In this document: one piece after another, positions 9,221-17,150 of the stretch
Layout: each line of letters starts with the position of its first letter
Numbering within the stretch: position 1 is the first letter of the stretch
From: Bacteroidales bacterium UBA2295
GTDB taxonomy: Bacteria > Bacteroidota > Bacteroidia > Bacteroidales > Tenuifilaceae
NCBI GenBank assembly: GCA_002345825.1
Contig: DDWD01000195.1
Span: 43,323-88,421 of the forward strand
Reading direction: 5' to 3'
DNA length: 45,099 nucleotides
Translations under genes and position numbers: made by a program
The notes under the pieces: generated by a model
Seen by the model: only the letters and a program-made list of their open reading frames with translations
The model's database searches: none
What the model was told of the DNA's origin: nothing

Positions 9221-9250
9221 TTGTCGTTAAATGTAAAGAGGTTATCTTTG
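9221..9250 (+). promoter_or_regulatory. Promoter of rpiB
   Basis: TTG at 9221-9223 and TATCTTTG at 9243-9250 are separated by 19 bp, an exact Bacteroidota -33/-7 pair (TTG, TAnnTTTG). The rpiB ATG is 19 bp downstream, so the leader is very short. CAAAAATA at 9251-9258 is a matching -7 box on the opposite strand and could serve hemW, although no -33 partner is visible for it. Confidence 0.72.
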
Positions 9251-9268
9251 CAAAAATAGCAAATAACC

Positions 9269-9709
9269 ATGAGAACATACCGAATAGCCATTGGCTGCGA
9301 TCATGCTGGTTTTGAAACCAAGGAAAAACTGGTGACGTATCTGAAAGATCAAGGCCATGAATTAAAAGATTTTGGAACCTACTCATCCGATAGTATCGAT
9401 TACCCCGATTATGCTAGACCCGTTGCTCAGAGTGTTGTAAGCGGCAAATACGAGTTGGGAATAGTACTTTGTGGAAGTGGAAATGGCGTTAATATCACAG
9501 CCAATAAAACCAAGGGCATACGGTCGGCCTTGTGCTGGTTACCAGAGATTGCAGCGCTTGCTCGCCAGCACAACAATGCCAATGTGTGTGCCATACCTGC
9601 CCGTTTTGTTTCTGTTGATTTAGCCAAGGAGATAGCCACAGCATTTCTGGGAGCAGAATTTGAAGGCGGTAGGCATAGCAACCGAGTTAATAAGATTGAA
9701 CCCGAATAA
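9269..9709 (+). CDS. rpiB: Ribose-5-phosphate isomerase B
   Basis: 146 aa, the normal length for RpiB/LacAB isomerases. It interconverts ribose 5-phosphate and ribulose 5-phosphate in the non-oxidative pentose phosphate pathway. Readable sites: IGCDHAGFE at the N-terminus (His12), the active-site loop GIVLCGSGNG with the catalytic Cys68, His101 in ARQHNNANV, and a phosphate-binding arginine in FEGGRHSNRV. In the loop Ser70 stands where E. coli has threonine, a common variant. ATG start 19 bp after a good promoter; single-gene transcript, divergent from hemW. Confidence 0.95.
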   Translation: MRTYRIAIGCDHAGFETKEKLVTYLKDQGHELKDFGTYSSDSIDYPDYARPVAQSVVSGKYELGIVLCGSGNGVNITANKTKGIRSALCWLPEIAALARQHNNANVCAIPARFVSVDLAKEIATAFLGAEFEGGRHSNRVNKIEPE

Positions 9710-9739
9710 TATGGGCTGTTTTTAAGGGGAAACTTATTT

Positions 9740-10130
9740 TAACGTGAGTTCGGCATAAGGAATAACCATATATCTCCTTTATAAATAAGCGAATAAGGTT
9801 AATAATTGTGATTATTGCTTTTATTACTAAGGTTATTTGAGTCCACTCTTAAAAGTCTCAAAATACTGATTTTTACCCTTTTAACCCCTGATCCCTTAAG
9901 GGGAAGTCTAAAAATCAGCATTTTAAAAAGTCCCCTTTAGGGGATTTAGGGGTAAAAGGACTTTTCGGAGTGGACTCAGGTTATTTGAGTTTATAATAAG
10001 GTTTCTTGTAGTTTATAAACCTAATTTTGTTTTTTAAACCTTAGTAAAACAGAGCGAAGCCAAAGATATCCAACCTTATTACCTTATTTTGTGGAGTCTT
10101 TTATCAACGCGTTACATCGAACTCACGTTA
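9740..10130. mobile_element. MITE-like element bounded by 13-bp inverted repeats
   Basis: A perfect 13-bp inverted repeat, TAACGTGAGTTCG at 9740-9752 and its reverse complement at 10118-10130, bounds this 391-bp non-coding stretch. Further matched arms nest inside: AATAAGGTT (9792-9800 with 10072-10080) and ACTAAGGTT (9826-9834 with 10037-10045). There is no transposase ORF. TTTTAAGGG occurs at 9720-9728 and 10131-10139, but not symmetrically, so a target duplication is not certain. The right arm supplies the TAA stop of the upxY gene. A second, smaller element sits inside. A non-autonomous mobile element is the best reading; a long regulatory or terminator foldback is the alternative. Confidence 0.55.
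9838..9978. repeat. 141-bp inner palindromic element with 20-bp terminal inverted repeats
   Basis: Ends TGAGTCCACTCTTAAAAGTC (9838-9857) and its inverted copy at 9959-9978 match at 18 of 20 positions. GGTTATT directly flanks both sides (9831-9837 and 9979-9985), as a 7-bp target duplication would. Inside are two more imperfect inverted repeats, 9860-9875 with 9909-9924 and 9877-9904 with 9931-9959. The second is built of CCCCTTAAGGGG-like blocks. These inner pairs interleave, so they cannot both form simple hairpins at once. It looks like a small element inserted into the larger one. Confidence 0.6.
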
Positions 10131-10649
10131 TTTTAAGGGTTTTGTTCGAGGAGCAATGTGCTCCTTTGGCAGAGTAACCAAAATTGAGTGGGTTATGTGG
10201 TTTAGCCTGATGATAACCTTTTTTTTGCCCTTGTGCTTTACCACCTCACCCTCAAAACCCGAGAGTTTACCAAGGGTTATACTAATAGGCTGACCGGGTT
10301 CAAAAACCTCATCAGTTACCTCCACGTCAAATTGCTCGCCCATAAAAAGCTTAAGCGCATCAATTTGCTTTTCGGGAATGGGTGCCGCCTTACCCTCAAA
10401 AGTTACGTACCTAACTAAACCTGGAATTGTTAGAGCTTGGTAGTATTGTTTTTCTGTGATTTTAATAAATATATAGGAGCGTAACAAGGGTTCCTCAACC
10501 CATTTCTTCCTGTCGCTCCACTGCTTTTGTGTGCGTTGAAGTGGTAAGTATGTTTCATACCCAGCTTCTACCAATCGCTCATATACTTTCTTTTCGTTTC
10601 GCGGTTTGGTGTATGCCGCAAGCCAATGGGGTTTAGTTAAATCTAACAC
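10128..10649 (-). CDS. UpxY-type NusG paralogue (transcription antiterminator)
   Basis: 173 aa. The N-terminal NGN domain starts HWLAAYTKPRNEKKVYERL and contains LPLQRTQKQWSDRKKWVEEPLLRSYIFIK, the usual UpxY/RfaH-like signature. A KOW motif follows (~120-155; GKLSGFEGEVVKHKGKKKVIIRL). Such proteins load onto RNA polymerase in the 5' leader of capsule or exopolysaccharide operons and prevent early termination. Normally the gene is first in the polysaccharide operon; here it is alone, with AEC-carrier sequence upstream and the repeat element downstream. Its stop codon lies inside the repeat arm, so its natural 3' end may have been altered. CAAATTTA at 10669-10676 could be its -7 box on the minus strand. 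Confidence 0.88.
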   Translation of the reverse strand: MLDLTKPHWLAAYTKPRNEKKVYERLVEAGYETYLPLQRTQKQWSDRKKWVEEPLLRSYIFIKITEKQYYQALTIPGLVRYVTFEGKAAPIPEKQIDALKLFMGEQFDVEVTDEVFEPGQPISITLGKLSGFEGEVVKHKGKKKVIIRLNHITHSILVTLPKEHIAPRTKPLK

Positions 10650-10690
10650 TGCTAAAAACTTTTATGAACAAATTTACTCAAAACATTCTA

Positions 10691-11647
10691 CTAAACCATA
10701 TTCCACACCCATTGAACAATGGCAAATACTAACGGTAGGGTGGCAATACTTAGTAACGTGGTGACAAAGAGATTCCCACCCGCCAACAAATGATCACCAT
10801 TATACCTATGCGAGAGTATAACAACTATTGTTTGGCATGGCATTGCTGCTTCTAGTATCACAACAAAGAATGCCTCCTTCGATATGTCTATTCCTAGTAA
10901 ATTCAAGATTGAAAGATAAAGAATTGCCAGTATTGAAGGAACTAGTATAAGTTTGTATAGGGTTAGTATGTAAATACTTTTATGCTTTATGGCGCTGCGG
11001 ATGCTCATGGAGGCAAGCATAGCCCCAATATATATCATTGAGAGAGGACTAGTGCAGCGCCCAAGGCTTACAAACGAAACGTTTACAACGTTAGGCAATG
11101 GTATGGATAAAAGCAGAACAATAGCCCCAAGAAATAGAGCAATTGTGTTGGGGTTAATTAGGCTTTTCCATCCCGATTTTTGGGTTCCAGCACTCAATTT
11201 GTAAACTCCATATGTAAACGTTACGCTGTTTGATGCCAGCTGGTACATTGCCCCGTAAAAAACACCCACACCATTGGGGAAAAGAGCATCGAGCAGGGGG
11301 AAACCAAGAAACACAATGTTACCAAGCATCAGGTGAAGGGTATGTACCGTTGCTTGAGGAGTTTTTAGTTTAAGTAGTCGCGACGACAAACGCCCCACAA
11401 GGTTAAAAATAACAAGATTTACAAATGCTAAAACAAATACCAATAGACCATTCCGCAAGATCTTAGGATCAGCCTCCATATTGGCAAATGTTGTAAAGAT
11501 CAGGAAGGGTAAGGTAACATCAATTACTATCCGAGCTAAATTATTTTTCATCTCGGTAGTAATAAATTTTTGCCAATAAGCTAGGGCTCCAATGCCCATT
11601 AGTATACCAAAAATTAAAAGCTGCCTAAGTATAATTTCAGTAGCCAT
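10691..11647 (-). CDS. AEC-family membrane transporter (auxin efflux carrier-like permease)
   Basis: 318 aa from the ATG at 11647; a TTG two codons upstream is less likely. About ten hydrophobic segments span the whole protein in the two-times-five layout of the AEC/BART superfamily, with the central polar break at residues ~155-165 (YKLSAGTQKSGWKSLINPN). LPFLIFTTFA, NPNTIALFLG and the late AAMPCQTIVVILSHRYN match typical AEC features. Bacterial relatives carry malate, malonate or other organic anions across the inner membrane; the substrate cannot be told. It lies 12 bp after the AspT-like gene on the same strand, so both are probably one operon. Confidence 0.85.
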   Translation of the reverse strand: MATEIILRQLLIFGILMGIGALAYWQKFITTEMKNNLARIVIDVTLPFLIFTTFANMEADPKILRNGLLVFVLAFVNLVIFNLVGRLSSRLLKLKTPQATVHTLHLMLGNIVFLGFPLLDALFPNGVGVFYGAMYQLASNSVTFTYGVYKLSAGTQKSGWKSLINPNTIALFLGAIVLLLSIPLPNVVNVSFVSLGRCTSPLSMIYIGAMLASMSIRSAIKHKSIYILTLYKLILVPSILAILYLSILNLLGIDISKEAFFVVILEAAMPCQTIVVILSHRYNGDHLLAGGNLFVTTLLSIATLPLVFAIVQWVWNMV

Positions 11648-11659
11648 TAGCAATGATTT

Positions 11660-13252
11660 TTATGATACGATACGTACCAAAATCTGAACGAATATTATGA
11701 GTACCACCATGGCAATGGGATAAACAGAGGCATATGCCCTGCCGGGTGTGTTGCTTGTTGTTAGCGTATCGCAGGCAGCAAGGCCTGGTGTGCTGGTCAT
11801 ACCTCCCGTAATGGCGCCAAGGAGTTCGAACAGGTTGAATTTAAAGAAGAATTTGTTTAGTACCAACGCAATGGCCATAGGCAGTATGGTTATGGCTAAC
11901 CCAATTAGGAGTAAGGTTACACCCGATTCTGTTATTGTTTCCATCAAGTGTTCCCCCGCTTTGGTGCCAACCGCTGCTAAGAAAAACAGAAGCCCCATTT
12001 GTCTCAATAGCTGGTTTGCGCTTCCGCTCATGGTCCAAACTATGGGGCCTGTCCGGCCTATTCCGCTCAACACCAAAGCAGCAATAAGTACACCCCCACT
12101 TAGGCCAAGCCCTAATGAGAAGCGACCCGAGAACGAGAGTTCTACATATCCAATAAGGATGCCAATTACAATACCCAATGCGATGGGCAAAAAATCGGTG
12201 TCGGAAAGCAACTTTTCATCGTTGCCTAGTAGCGAGCCCAGTCCCGATACACTTTCCTTTGGACAGGCTACGGTTAGCTTGTCACTAAACCTTACGTGTA
12301 GATCGGGCGAAGGAGCAATATCAATACCGCTTCGGCGAATGCGCGTAACCACAGCATCGAAATTGTGATGAAGCGATAGCTCATCAAGGGTTTTGCCAAT
12401 AAGCTCCTTGTTGGTCACCAGCAGCTGCTCAACCGTATAATCTTTACCCAGCGGCACCTGCTTGTTTACCCTGGGGCCAACCAGCACCTCTACTTTAGTC
12501 AAAGCCTGTTCGGCACCTACCGCCCTAATTATATCACCCTTACTAAGTTTTGTGTTGTACAGCGGGGTAAAACAACTCTCGTTATGCTGAACCCTTGAAA
12601 CAGTAGCCCCAGTCATCGACCGCAGATTTATTTCGTTAAGCGATTTGCCTGTCACCGATTCGTTTTCCACCACAAAATGAGCATAGCTAATGGAAGGAAA
12701 AGCGCTCCGTTCTGCCTGTTCAACCCTTTTGTTCTCTTTTGCTAAATCTATTTTAAGTAAACGAGGTAAAAGCCTTACAAAGATAATTACCCCAATTACC
12801 CCAACTGGGTAGGCAATTCCGTAACCTATGGATGCCAAGGGCGATGAGGTAGCATCGATAGCAACGGTAAGGCCAGGTGTGCTGGTAAGGGCACCGCAAA
12901 GTATGCCAACCATTAAGGCGGAATCAATTTTAAAAATATGCATAGCCGCTAAGGCAAGGAGTACGCCAATTAGTACAATTAGTGTTGCCATAACGGCCAG
13001 CTTGCGACCCTGTTTTTTAAATGAACTCATAAACCCTGGGCCAGCTTGAATGCCTACGGTAAAAATGAACAGAACCATTCCAATGCGCTCAATAACTTGT
13101 GGTACAATAATCCCAAAATGGCCAAAGGCAAGGGCAACAAATAGTACTGCCGATACATCAAAGGAAAATCCCTTTATGTTGATATTGCCTAGGATAAAAC
13201 CTATCGATATAATCACAAAAAGAGCAAAAACAGGATTGGTTATCAGTTCCAT
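11660..13252 (-). CDS. AspT/YidE-YbjL family antiporter with two TrkA-C domains
   Basis: 530 aa from the ATG at 13252; a TTG 39 bases upstream would add an implausible tail. Two similar membrane halves (~1-175 and ~365-530) each carry the signature GALTSTPGLTVA or GGMTSTPGLAACDTL, as in aspartate:alanine exchanger AspT and the YidE/YbjL proteins. Between them, residues ~200-350 form two RCK/TrkA-C-like regulatory domains (GKSLNEINLRSMTGATVSRV; GKTLDELSLHHNFDAVVTRI). It probably exchanges organic anions or amino acids across the inner membrane; the substrate is not readable. Likely co-transcribed with the AEC carrier. Confidence 0.88.
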   Translation of the reverse strand: MELITNPVFALFVIISIGFILGNINIKGFSFDVSAVLFVALAFGHFGIIVPQVIERIGMVLFIFTVGIQAGPGFMSSFKKQGRKLAVMATLIVLIGVLLALAAMHIFKIDSALMVGILCGALTSTPGLTVAIDATSSPLASIGYGIAYPVGVIGVIIFVRLLPRLLKIDLAKENKRVEQAERSAFPSISYAHFVVENESVTGKSLNEINLRSMTGATVSRVQHNESCFTPLYNTKLSKGDIIRAVGAEQALTKVEVLVGPRVNKQVPLGKDYTVEQLLVTNKELIGKTLDELSLHHNFDAVVTRIRRSGIDIAPSPDLHVRFSDKLTVACPKESVSGLGSLLGNDEKLLSDTDFLPIALGIVIGILIGYVELSFSGRFSLGLGLSGGVLIAALVLSGIGRTGPIVWTMSGSANQLLRQMGLLFFLAAVGTKAGEHLMETITESGVTLLLIGLAITILPMAIALVLNKFFFKFNLFELLGAITGGMTSTPGLAACDTLTTSNTPGRAYASVYPIAMVVLIIFVQILVRIVS

Positions 13253-13600
13253 ACAATTTACTATTGAGATAACAAAAGTAGTAAAACCCAAGTACTAACG
13301 TTTATACATGTAACTATTTTACAGCATACAGCTGAAACAAATCCGGTGCTAATGCGTTATAAACATTAATTTTTTACACCTAATATATTGACAAGAGGAT
13401 ATTTATTTCATAATTTGGAGCTAAAGTTTTTTTCAATTATGGGCATAAAAGTTTTTTGATCAACTAGCGGAATAAAAAAATTATTATAAAATTGCAGAAG
13501 AATTAAATCGACATGTCGAATGCTAAAATTCGCCTTTTTAACATAATTATTTACTAACTTAACACACACAACACAAACTTAATCTTTAACAATTTCAGTA
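13253..13600. other. Intergenic region upstream of the AspT-like and small-protein genes
   Basis: 348 bp of AT-rich DNA between divergent genes. CAAAAGTA at 13273-13280 is a minus-strand -7 box (TACTTTTG) well placed for the AspT-like gene but without a -33 partner. A perfect 12-bp palindrome, TCGACATGTCGA, lies at 13508-13519 in the leader of the small-protein gene. No credible ORF. Confidence 0.5.
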
Positions 13601-13819
13601 ATGAAATCAAAGAAGGAAATGAGAAAACCAGAACGAGGTTTTTTGTCTGGTGCCGATGAGCTTAGAAAGAACCGAAAGCTTAAGCCTGTTAAAAAAGAGA
13701 AAAACCCTAAACGCGCTTTTTTAGATGAGATTGATGAACTTGGGGACATTGACGTTGATTACCCAAAAGACGAATTTTATGACGAAGATCTGATAGATGA
13801 CGAAGAAGAAGACTACTAG
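13601..13819 (+). CDS. Small protein with basic N-terminal and acidic C-terminal halves, function unknown
   Basis: 72 aa; not a family I recognise. The first ~38 residues are rich in Lys/Arg (KSKKEMRKPERG, KPVKKEKNPKR) and the last ~30 in Asp/Glu, ending DEEEDY. A motif occurs twice, RGFLSGADEL near residue 12 and RAFLDEIDEL near 38, suggesting an internal duplication. There is no signal peptide or TM segment. It has its own upstream region of more than 300 bp and a strong terminator 24 bp after the stop, so it is a stand-alone, possibly well-expressed gene. The extreme charge split suggests nucleic-acid or ribosome contact, but this is a guess. Confidence 0.75.
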   Translation: MKSKKEMRKPERGFLSGADELRKNRKLKPVKKEKNPKRAFLDEIDELGDIDVDYPKDEFYDEDLIDDEEEDY

Positions 13820-13842
13820 TATTCATTAAACATAAATGTGTT

Positions 13843-13865
13843 AGGGGGCTTTTGCCCCCTTTTTT
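13843..13865 (+). terminator. Rho-independent terminator after the 72-aa gene
   Basis: A perfect 7-bp stem, AGGGGGC / GCCCCCT, with a TTTT loop is followed by a T-run. It lies 24 bp after the small gene's stop and separates it from the hybrid kinase. Confidence 0.9.
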
Positions 13866-13954
13866 CATTTCTTATGCCCAGCAAACGAAACCAAAAGGGG
13901 CAAAAGGGCGTATTTTCTAACAATCTTTTTTATTTTTACATAAAATATACATAT

Positions 13955-16525
13955 ATGTCAATGTTGAGGTATTATCACCGCTCAATTCTTACGTTTTTGC
14001 TAGTGTTCCTCAATATTTGGGTGCTAGCAACTAACCTCAACACCGATTCCATAAATAGGATTATTAGTTCGACCTCAGAGGAAAAACGCCTCGAAGTGCT
14101 TCTTACAACCTCTGAAAAAATTATTCATCGGCATCCCGATCAGGCTATAGTTTATGCAGAGCGTGCTCTAGCATTGGCGCAAGCGCAAAACGATGAATCC
14201 AGCAAGGCAAAAGCCCAATTGCTTTTATCGCATGCAAAATATATTGTTGGGGAGTATAATGTTGCGCTCAATTATCTCGATGCTGCAGAGGAGTACTACC
14301 ATAGCGTGAGCGATAGTACTCAGCTGTTCGAGTGTTTTCAACTTTACGGTAATATTTTTACCCAAATTGGTGATTTTAAGAAAGCGATAGACAATACCCA
14401 AAAGGCTATCTCCATAGCGGCAATTACAAAAAACCAATTTACCCTTGCCGATGCTACCCGTGAGCTGGGAAACATATACTTCTACTTTGGCGAAAAAGCC
14501 ATTGCTTTAGATTTTTTTCAAAAAAGCCTAAACATTAGCCTTGAGCATAAGTATGTCCAAGGAGTAGCAAGGGCATACAATAACATGGGGAGGATATATA
14601 CCGAGTTGGGCAAGTATAGCGTAGCCCTAGATTACTTGAAACGATCCTTGGCGGCGAAAGATAGGGATACCGATAGGGTTAGCTACGCCAATACTCTCCT
14701 TAATATTGGTACAGTTTACCTTAGAACGCAAGAGCATCAACGGGCGATAAATTATTTCGAAGAGGCTCGTTTAAATTTTGCCTCGGTTAACAATACCGAG
14801 GGAGCTGCTAATGCGCTTTACTATTTGGGAACAGCCTATACTGAAACCAAGCGCTTTAATCAGGCCATTGCAATGCTGAATCAGGCCTGGGAAATGGCCT
14901 CACAAATCAACTCTCAACGGATTTTGGTGAGCATAAGCCGAGGTATAGCCAACATTTACGAGAGCATTGGTGATTACCAAAAGGCCTACGAGTTTACCCA
15001 GCAATTCCTTGCGCTCCGCGATTCGGTATTTAGCCAAGAGCAGTCAAAACAACTGGTAGAGCTGGAGACCCGATATCAGCTTAACGCCAAGGAGCGCCAA
15101 ATCGAGTTGCTATCCAAAGAAAGAGCTCTGGAAGAGAGTGAAAAGACGCGCATCAGGATATGGATTATACTATTAGCCCTAGTTGCCTTGCTTTTCATCC
15201 TGCTCTCATACTTCACCTATAGTCGGTTTCGGTTTAAGAGCAAAGCGAATGAAAAACTGATTCAAGAGATTTCGCACCGTAAACGTATAGAGGCGCAGCT
15301 GAACGAATATCAAGATCAGCTTGAGAATATTGTTGAGGAACGAACATGGGAACTAAAGGTGGCTAAGGACCGAGCCGAGGAAGCCGATATGCTTAAAACA
15401 GCTTTCCTTACCAATATGTCGCATGAAATACGAACTCCCATGAATGCTATAGTAGGGTTTTCCTATCTACTAGCCGATAAGGATTCGTCGGATGAGGCCA
15501 AGGCGGAGTACTCTAAAATTATCAAGAGCAACGGCGAAGTGCTAATGAATTTGATTAACGATATCCTTGATATTTCGATTATTGAAGCAGGTCAGCTTCG
15601 AACTAAAATGAAACCAGTTGTACTTAACGATCTGCTCGATGAGCTTAAAATATTTTTTACTCAGGAGCTAGACAAACTCCAAAACGACAAGCTCCAACTT
15701 GTTACTGATTACGACGAGAGGTGTAGCCATTTAGTGGTAAATACCGATGGAGTTCGGTTACGACAGATTATATCGAATTTACTATGGAATGCCCTTAAGT
15801 TTACTAACGAAGGAGAAATTTCTGTCGGGTATAGGTTTTCAGGATCGGAGGAGCTGATATTCTTTGTTAAGGATACTGGCGTAGGCATTGAACTAGATAA
15901 GCATGAGGTCATTTTCGATCGATTTAGCAAGTTTACCGCTGGTTCCGAGTCGAGCGTGTACTCAGGTACGGGGCTGGGTTTGGCTATTTGCAGGGAGCTA
16001 GTTGGCGTTTTGGGCGGAAAAATTTGGCTCGATTCTATTCCTGGCAAAGGAACTACGTTTTACTTTACCATTCCTTACAAATCGACAGGTGAGGGTGAGG
16101 TTGAACTTTTGGCCAGTGATTCTACATACGATCTAAAGCTACTGGAAGGCAAAACAATACTAATTGCCGAGGATGTGACCAGCAACTACAAGCTCATGGA
16201 GGCCTTTTTGGCTAAAGCAAAAGTAAATATACTTTGGGCAAAAGATGGTGTGCAGGCAATCAATATATTTAGGGATAACCCGTCTATTGATTTAATACTT
16301 ATGGATATCCAGATGCCAATTCTTGACGGTATAAATGCATTGAAAAACATCCGAAATTTAAGTTCAACTGTTCCCGTAATTATCAATACGGCATTTTACC
16401 ATAACGATGAGATGGATAAAAGCTTTGCTGCTGGTTGTACCGATTACATTAGCAAACCCATCCGTAAGGAGGACTTAATTTCAAAGTTGATTCAATACCT
16501 TCAATCTAATCGCGCTTGTTCTTAA
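13955..16525 (+). CDS. Hybrid histidine kinase with TPR sensor region and C-terminal receiver
   Basis: 856 aa from the ATG at 13955. The open frame extends back to 13838, but that would begin inside the terminator, so the later start is chosen. A hydrophobic N-terminus (ILTFLLVFLNIWVLA) directs export. TPR repeats fill residues ~60-385 (AYNNMGRIYTELGKYSVALDYLKRSL). One TM at ~412-436 and a coiled coil follow, then HisKA with His490 in MSHEIRTPMN, HATPase_c (NLLWNALKFT, DTGVGIE, GTGLGLAI) and a receiver domain with phospho-acceptor Asp784 in LILMDIQMP. Relatives sense protein partners through extracytoplasmic TPRs and relay phosphate internally. There is no output domain. It overlaps the convergent Lrp gene by 20 bp. 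Confidence 0.9.
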   Translation: MSMLRYYHRSILTFLLVFLNIWVLATNLNTDSINRIISSTSEEKRLEVLLTTSEKIIHRHPDQAIVYAERALALAQAQNDESSKAKAQLLLSHAKYIVGEYNVALNYLDAAEEYYHSVSDSTQLFECFQLYGNIFTQIGDFKKAIDNTQKAISIAAITKNQFTLADATRELGNIYFYFGEKAIALDFFQKSLNISLEHKYVQGVARAYNNMGRIYTELGKYSVALDYLKRSLAAKDRDTDRVSYANTLLNIGTVYLRTQEHQRAINYFEEARLNFASVNNTEGAANALYYLGTAYTETKRFNQAIAMLNQAWEMASQINSQRILVSISRGIANIYESIGDYQKAYEFTQQFLALRDSVFSQEQSKQLVELETRYQLNAKERQIELLSKERALEESEKTRIRIWIILLALVALLFILLSYFTYSRFRFKSKANEKLIQEISHRKRIEAQLNEYQDQLENIVEERTWELKVAKDRAEEADMLKTAFLTNMSHEIRTPMNAIVGFSYLLADKDSSDEAKAEYSKIIKSNGEVLMNLINDILDISIIEAGQLRTKMKPVVLNDLLDELKIFFTQELDKLQNDKLQLVTDYDERCSHLVVNTDGVRLRQIISNLLWNALKFTNEGEISVGYRFSGSEELIFFVKDTGVGIELDKHEVIFDRFSKFTAGSESSVYSGTGLGLAICRELVGVLGGKIWLDSIPGKGTTFYFTIPYKSTGEGEVELLASDSTYDLKLLEGKTILIAEDVTSNYKLMEAFLAKAKVNILWAKDGVQAINIFRDNPSIDLILMDIQMPILDGINALKNIRNLSSTVPVIINTAFYHNDEMDKSFAAGCTDYISKPIRKEDLISKLIQYLQSNRACS

Positions 16526-17003
16526 TCAGCCATTTATCTTTTACGTAAACCTGACGCTCAAACGCTTGGTCCAGCGAGATAAATGTTTCGGTATTCATAA
16601 CACCGGGGATGTTCTGTATAGTGTTTACCAACACCTCCATGAGGTGCTCGTTATCGCGACAGTAAATCTTAAGCAAGAGGGCAAATTGTCCAGTAATAAA
16701 ATGGCACTCTACCACTTCTTGCATCTGGCGTAGCGCTTCAACCACACCCTCGTACTGATTTGCTGCTGCAAACTGTACACCAACAAATGCACATACATCG
16801 TAGCCCAATGCCTTGGGCATTACAATCATTCGTGAACCATCAATAATGCCTGCCTCTTCCATTTTCCTTACTCGCTGATGAATTGCCGCACCTGAAATTC
16901 CGCATTCGCGGGCAATTTCAAGAAAGGGCATACGGGCATTTTTTACTAGGTAGGCTAATATTTTCTGGTCAACCTCGTCAACCTGATATTTAGTTTCGGC
17001 CAT
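16506..17003 (-). CDS. Lrp/AsnC family transcriptional regulator
   Basis: 165 aa, standard length. The N-terminal AsnC-type winged helix-turn-helix reads VDQKILAYLVKNARMPFLEIARECGISGAAIHQRVRKMEEAGII. The C-terminal RAM domain (~70-150) contains the effector-binding and oligomerising region with CHFITGQFALLLKIYCRD and NIPGVMNTETFISLDQ. Lrp/AsnC proteins sense amino acids and regulate their metabolism; the ligand here is unknown. The 3' end overlaps the oppositely oriented hybrid kinase by 20 bp, so the last codons of both are antisense to each other. Confidence 0.92.
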   Translation of the reverse strand: MAETKYQVDEVDQKILAYLVKNARMPFLEIARECGISGAAIHQRVRKMEEAGIIDGSRMIVMPKALGYDVCAFVGVQFAAANQYEGVVEALRQMQEVVECHFITGQFALLLKIYCRDNEHLMEVLVNTIQNIPGVMNTETFISLDQAFERQVYVKDKWLIKNKRD

Positions 17004-17094
17004 TTTGTTACAGTTTAAAATTAATTTCGCCCTAAAATTAATAATTTGTAAGTAAATGTTCCCGGTTTATATCAAAATTTATGATTGTTTCTGA

Positions 17095-17126
17095 CTAAAA
17101 AAGGCCAGCCTTAATTGGCTGGCCTT
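17095..17126 (-). terminator. Rho-independent terminator of the S9 peptidase gene
   Basis: A perfect 10-bp stem, AAGGCCAGCC / GGCTGGCCTT, with a 6-base loop. Read on the minus strand it is followed by six T residues. It lies just downstream of the peptidase stop and shields the Lrp promoter. Confidence 0.9.
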
Positions 17127-17150
17127 TGAAATCTTACATTCAAATACTGT

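Noticed and set aside
9720..10139. TTTTAAGGG copies as target duplication of the 391-bp element
   Set aside because: The right copy touches the repeat end, but the left copy is 11 bp away, so the duplication is not symmetrical.
12828..13298. ORFs antisense to the AspT-like gene
   Set aside because: They are shadows of the strong coding frame on the other strand and have no domain features.
13838..13954. Upstream extension of the TPR hybrid kinase reading frame
   Set aside because: It would begin inside the terminator hairpin of the preceding gene and add a 39-residue tail before a clear membrane-targeting N-terminus.
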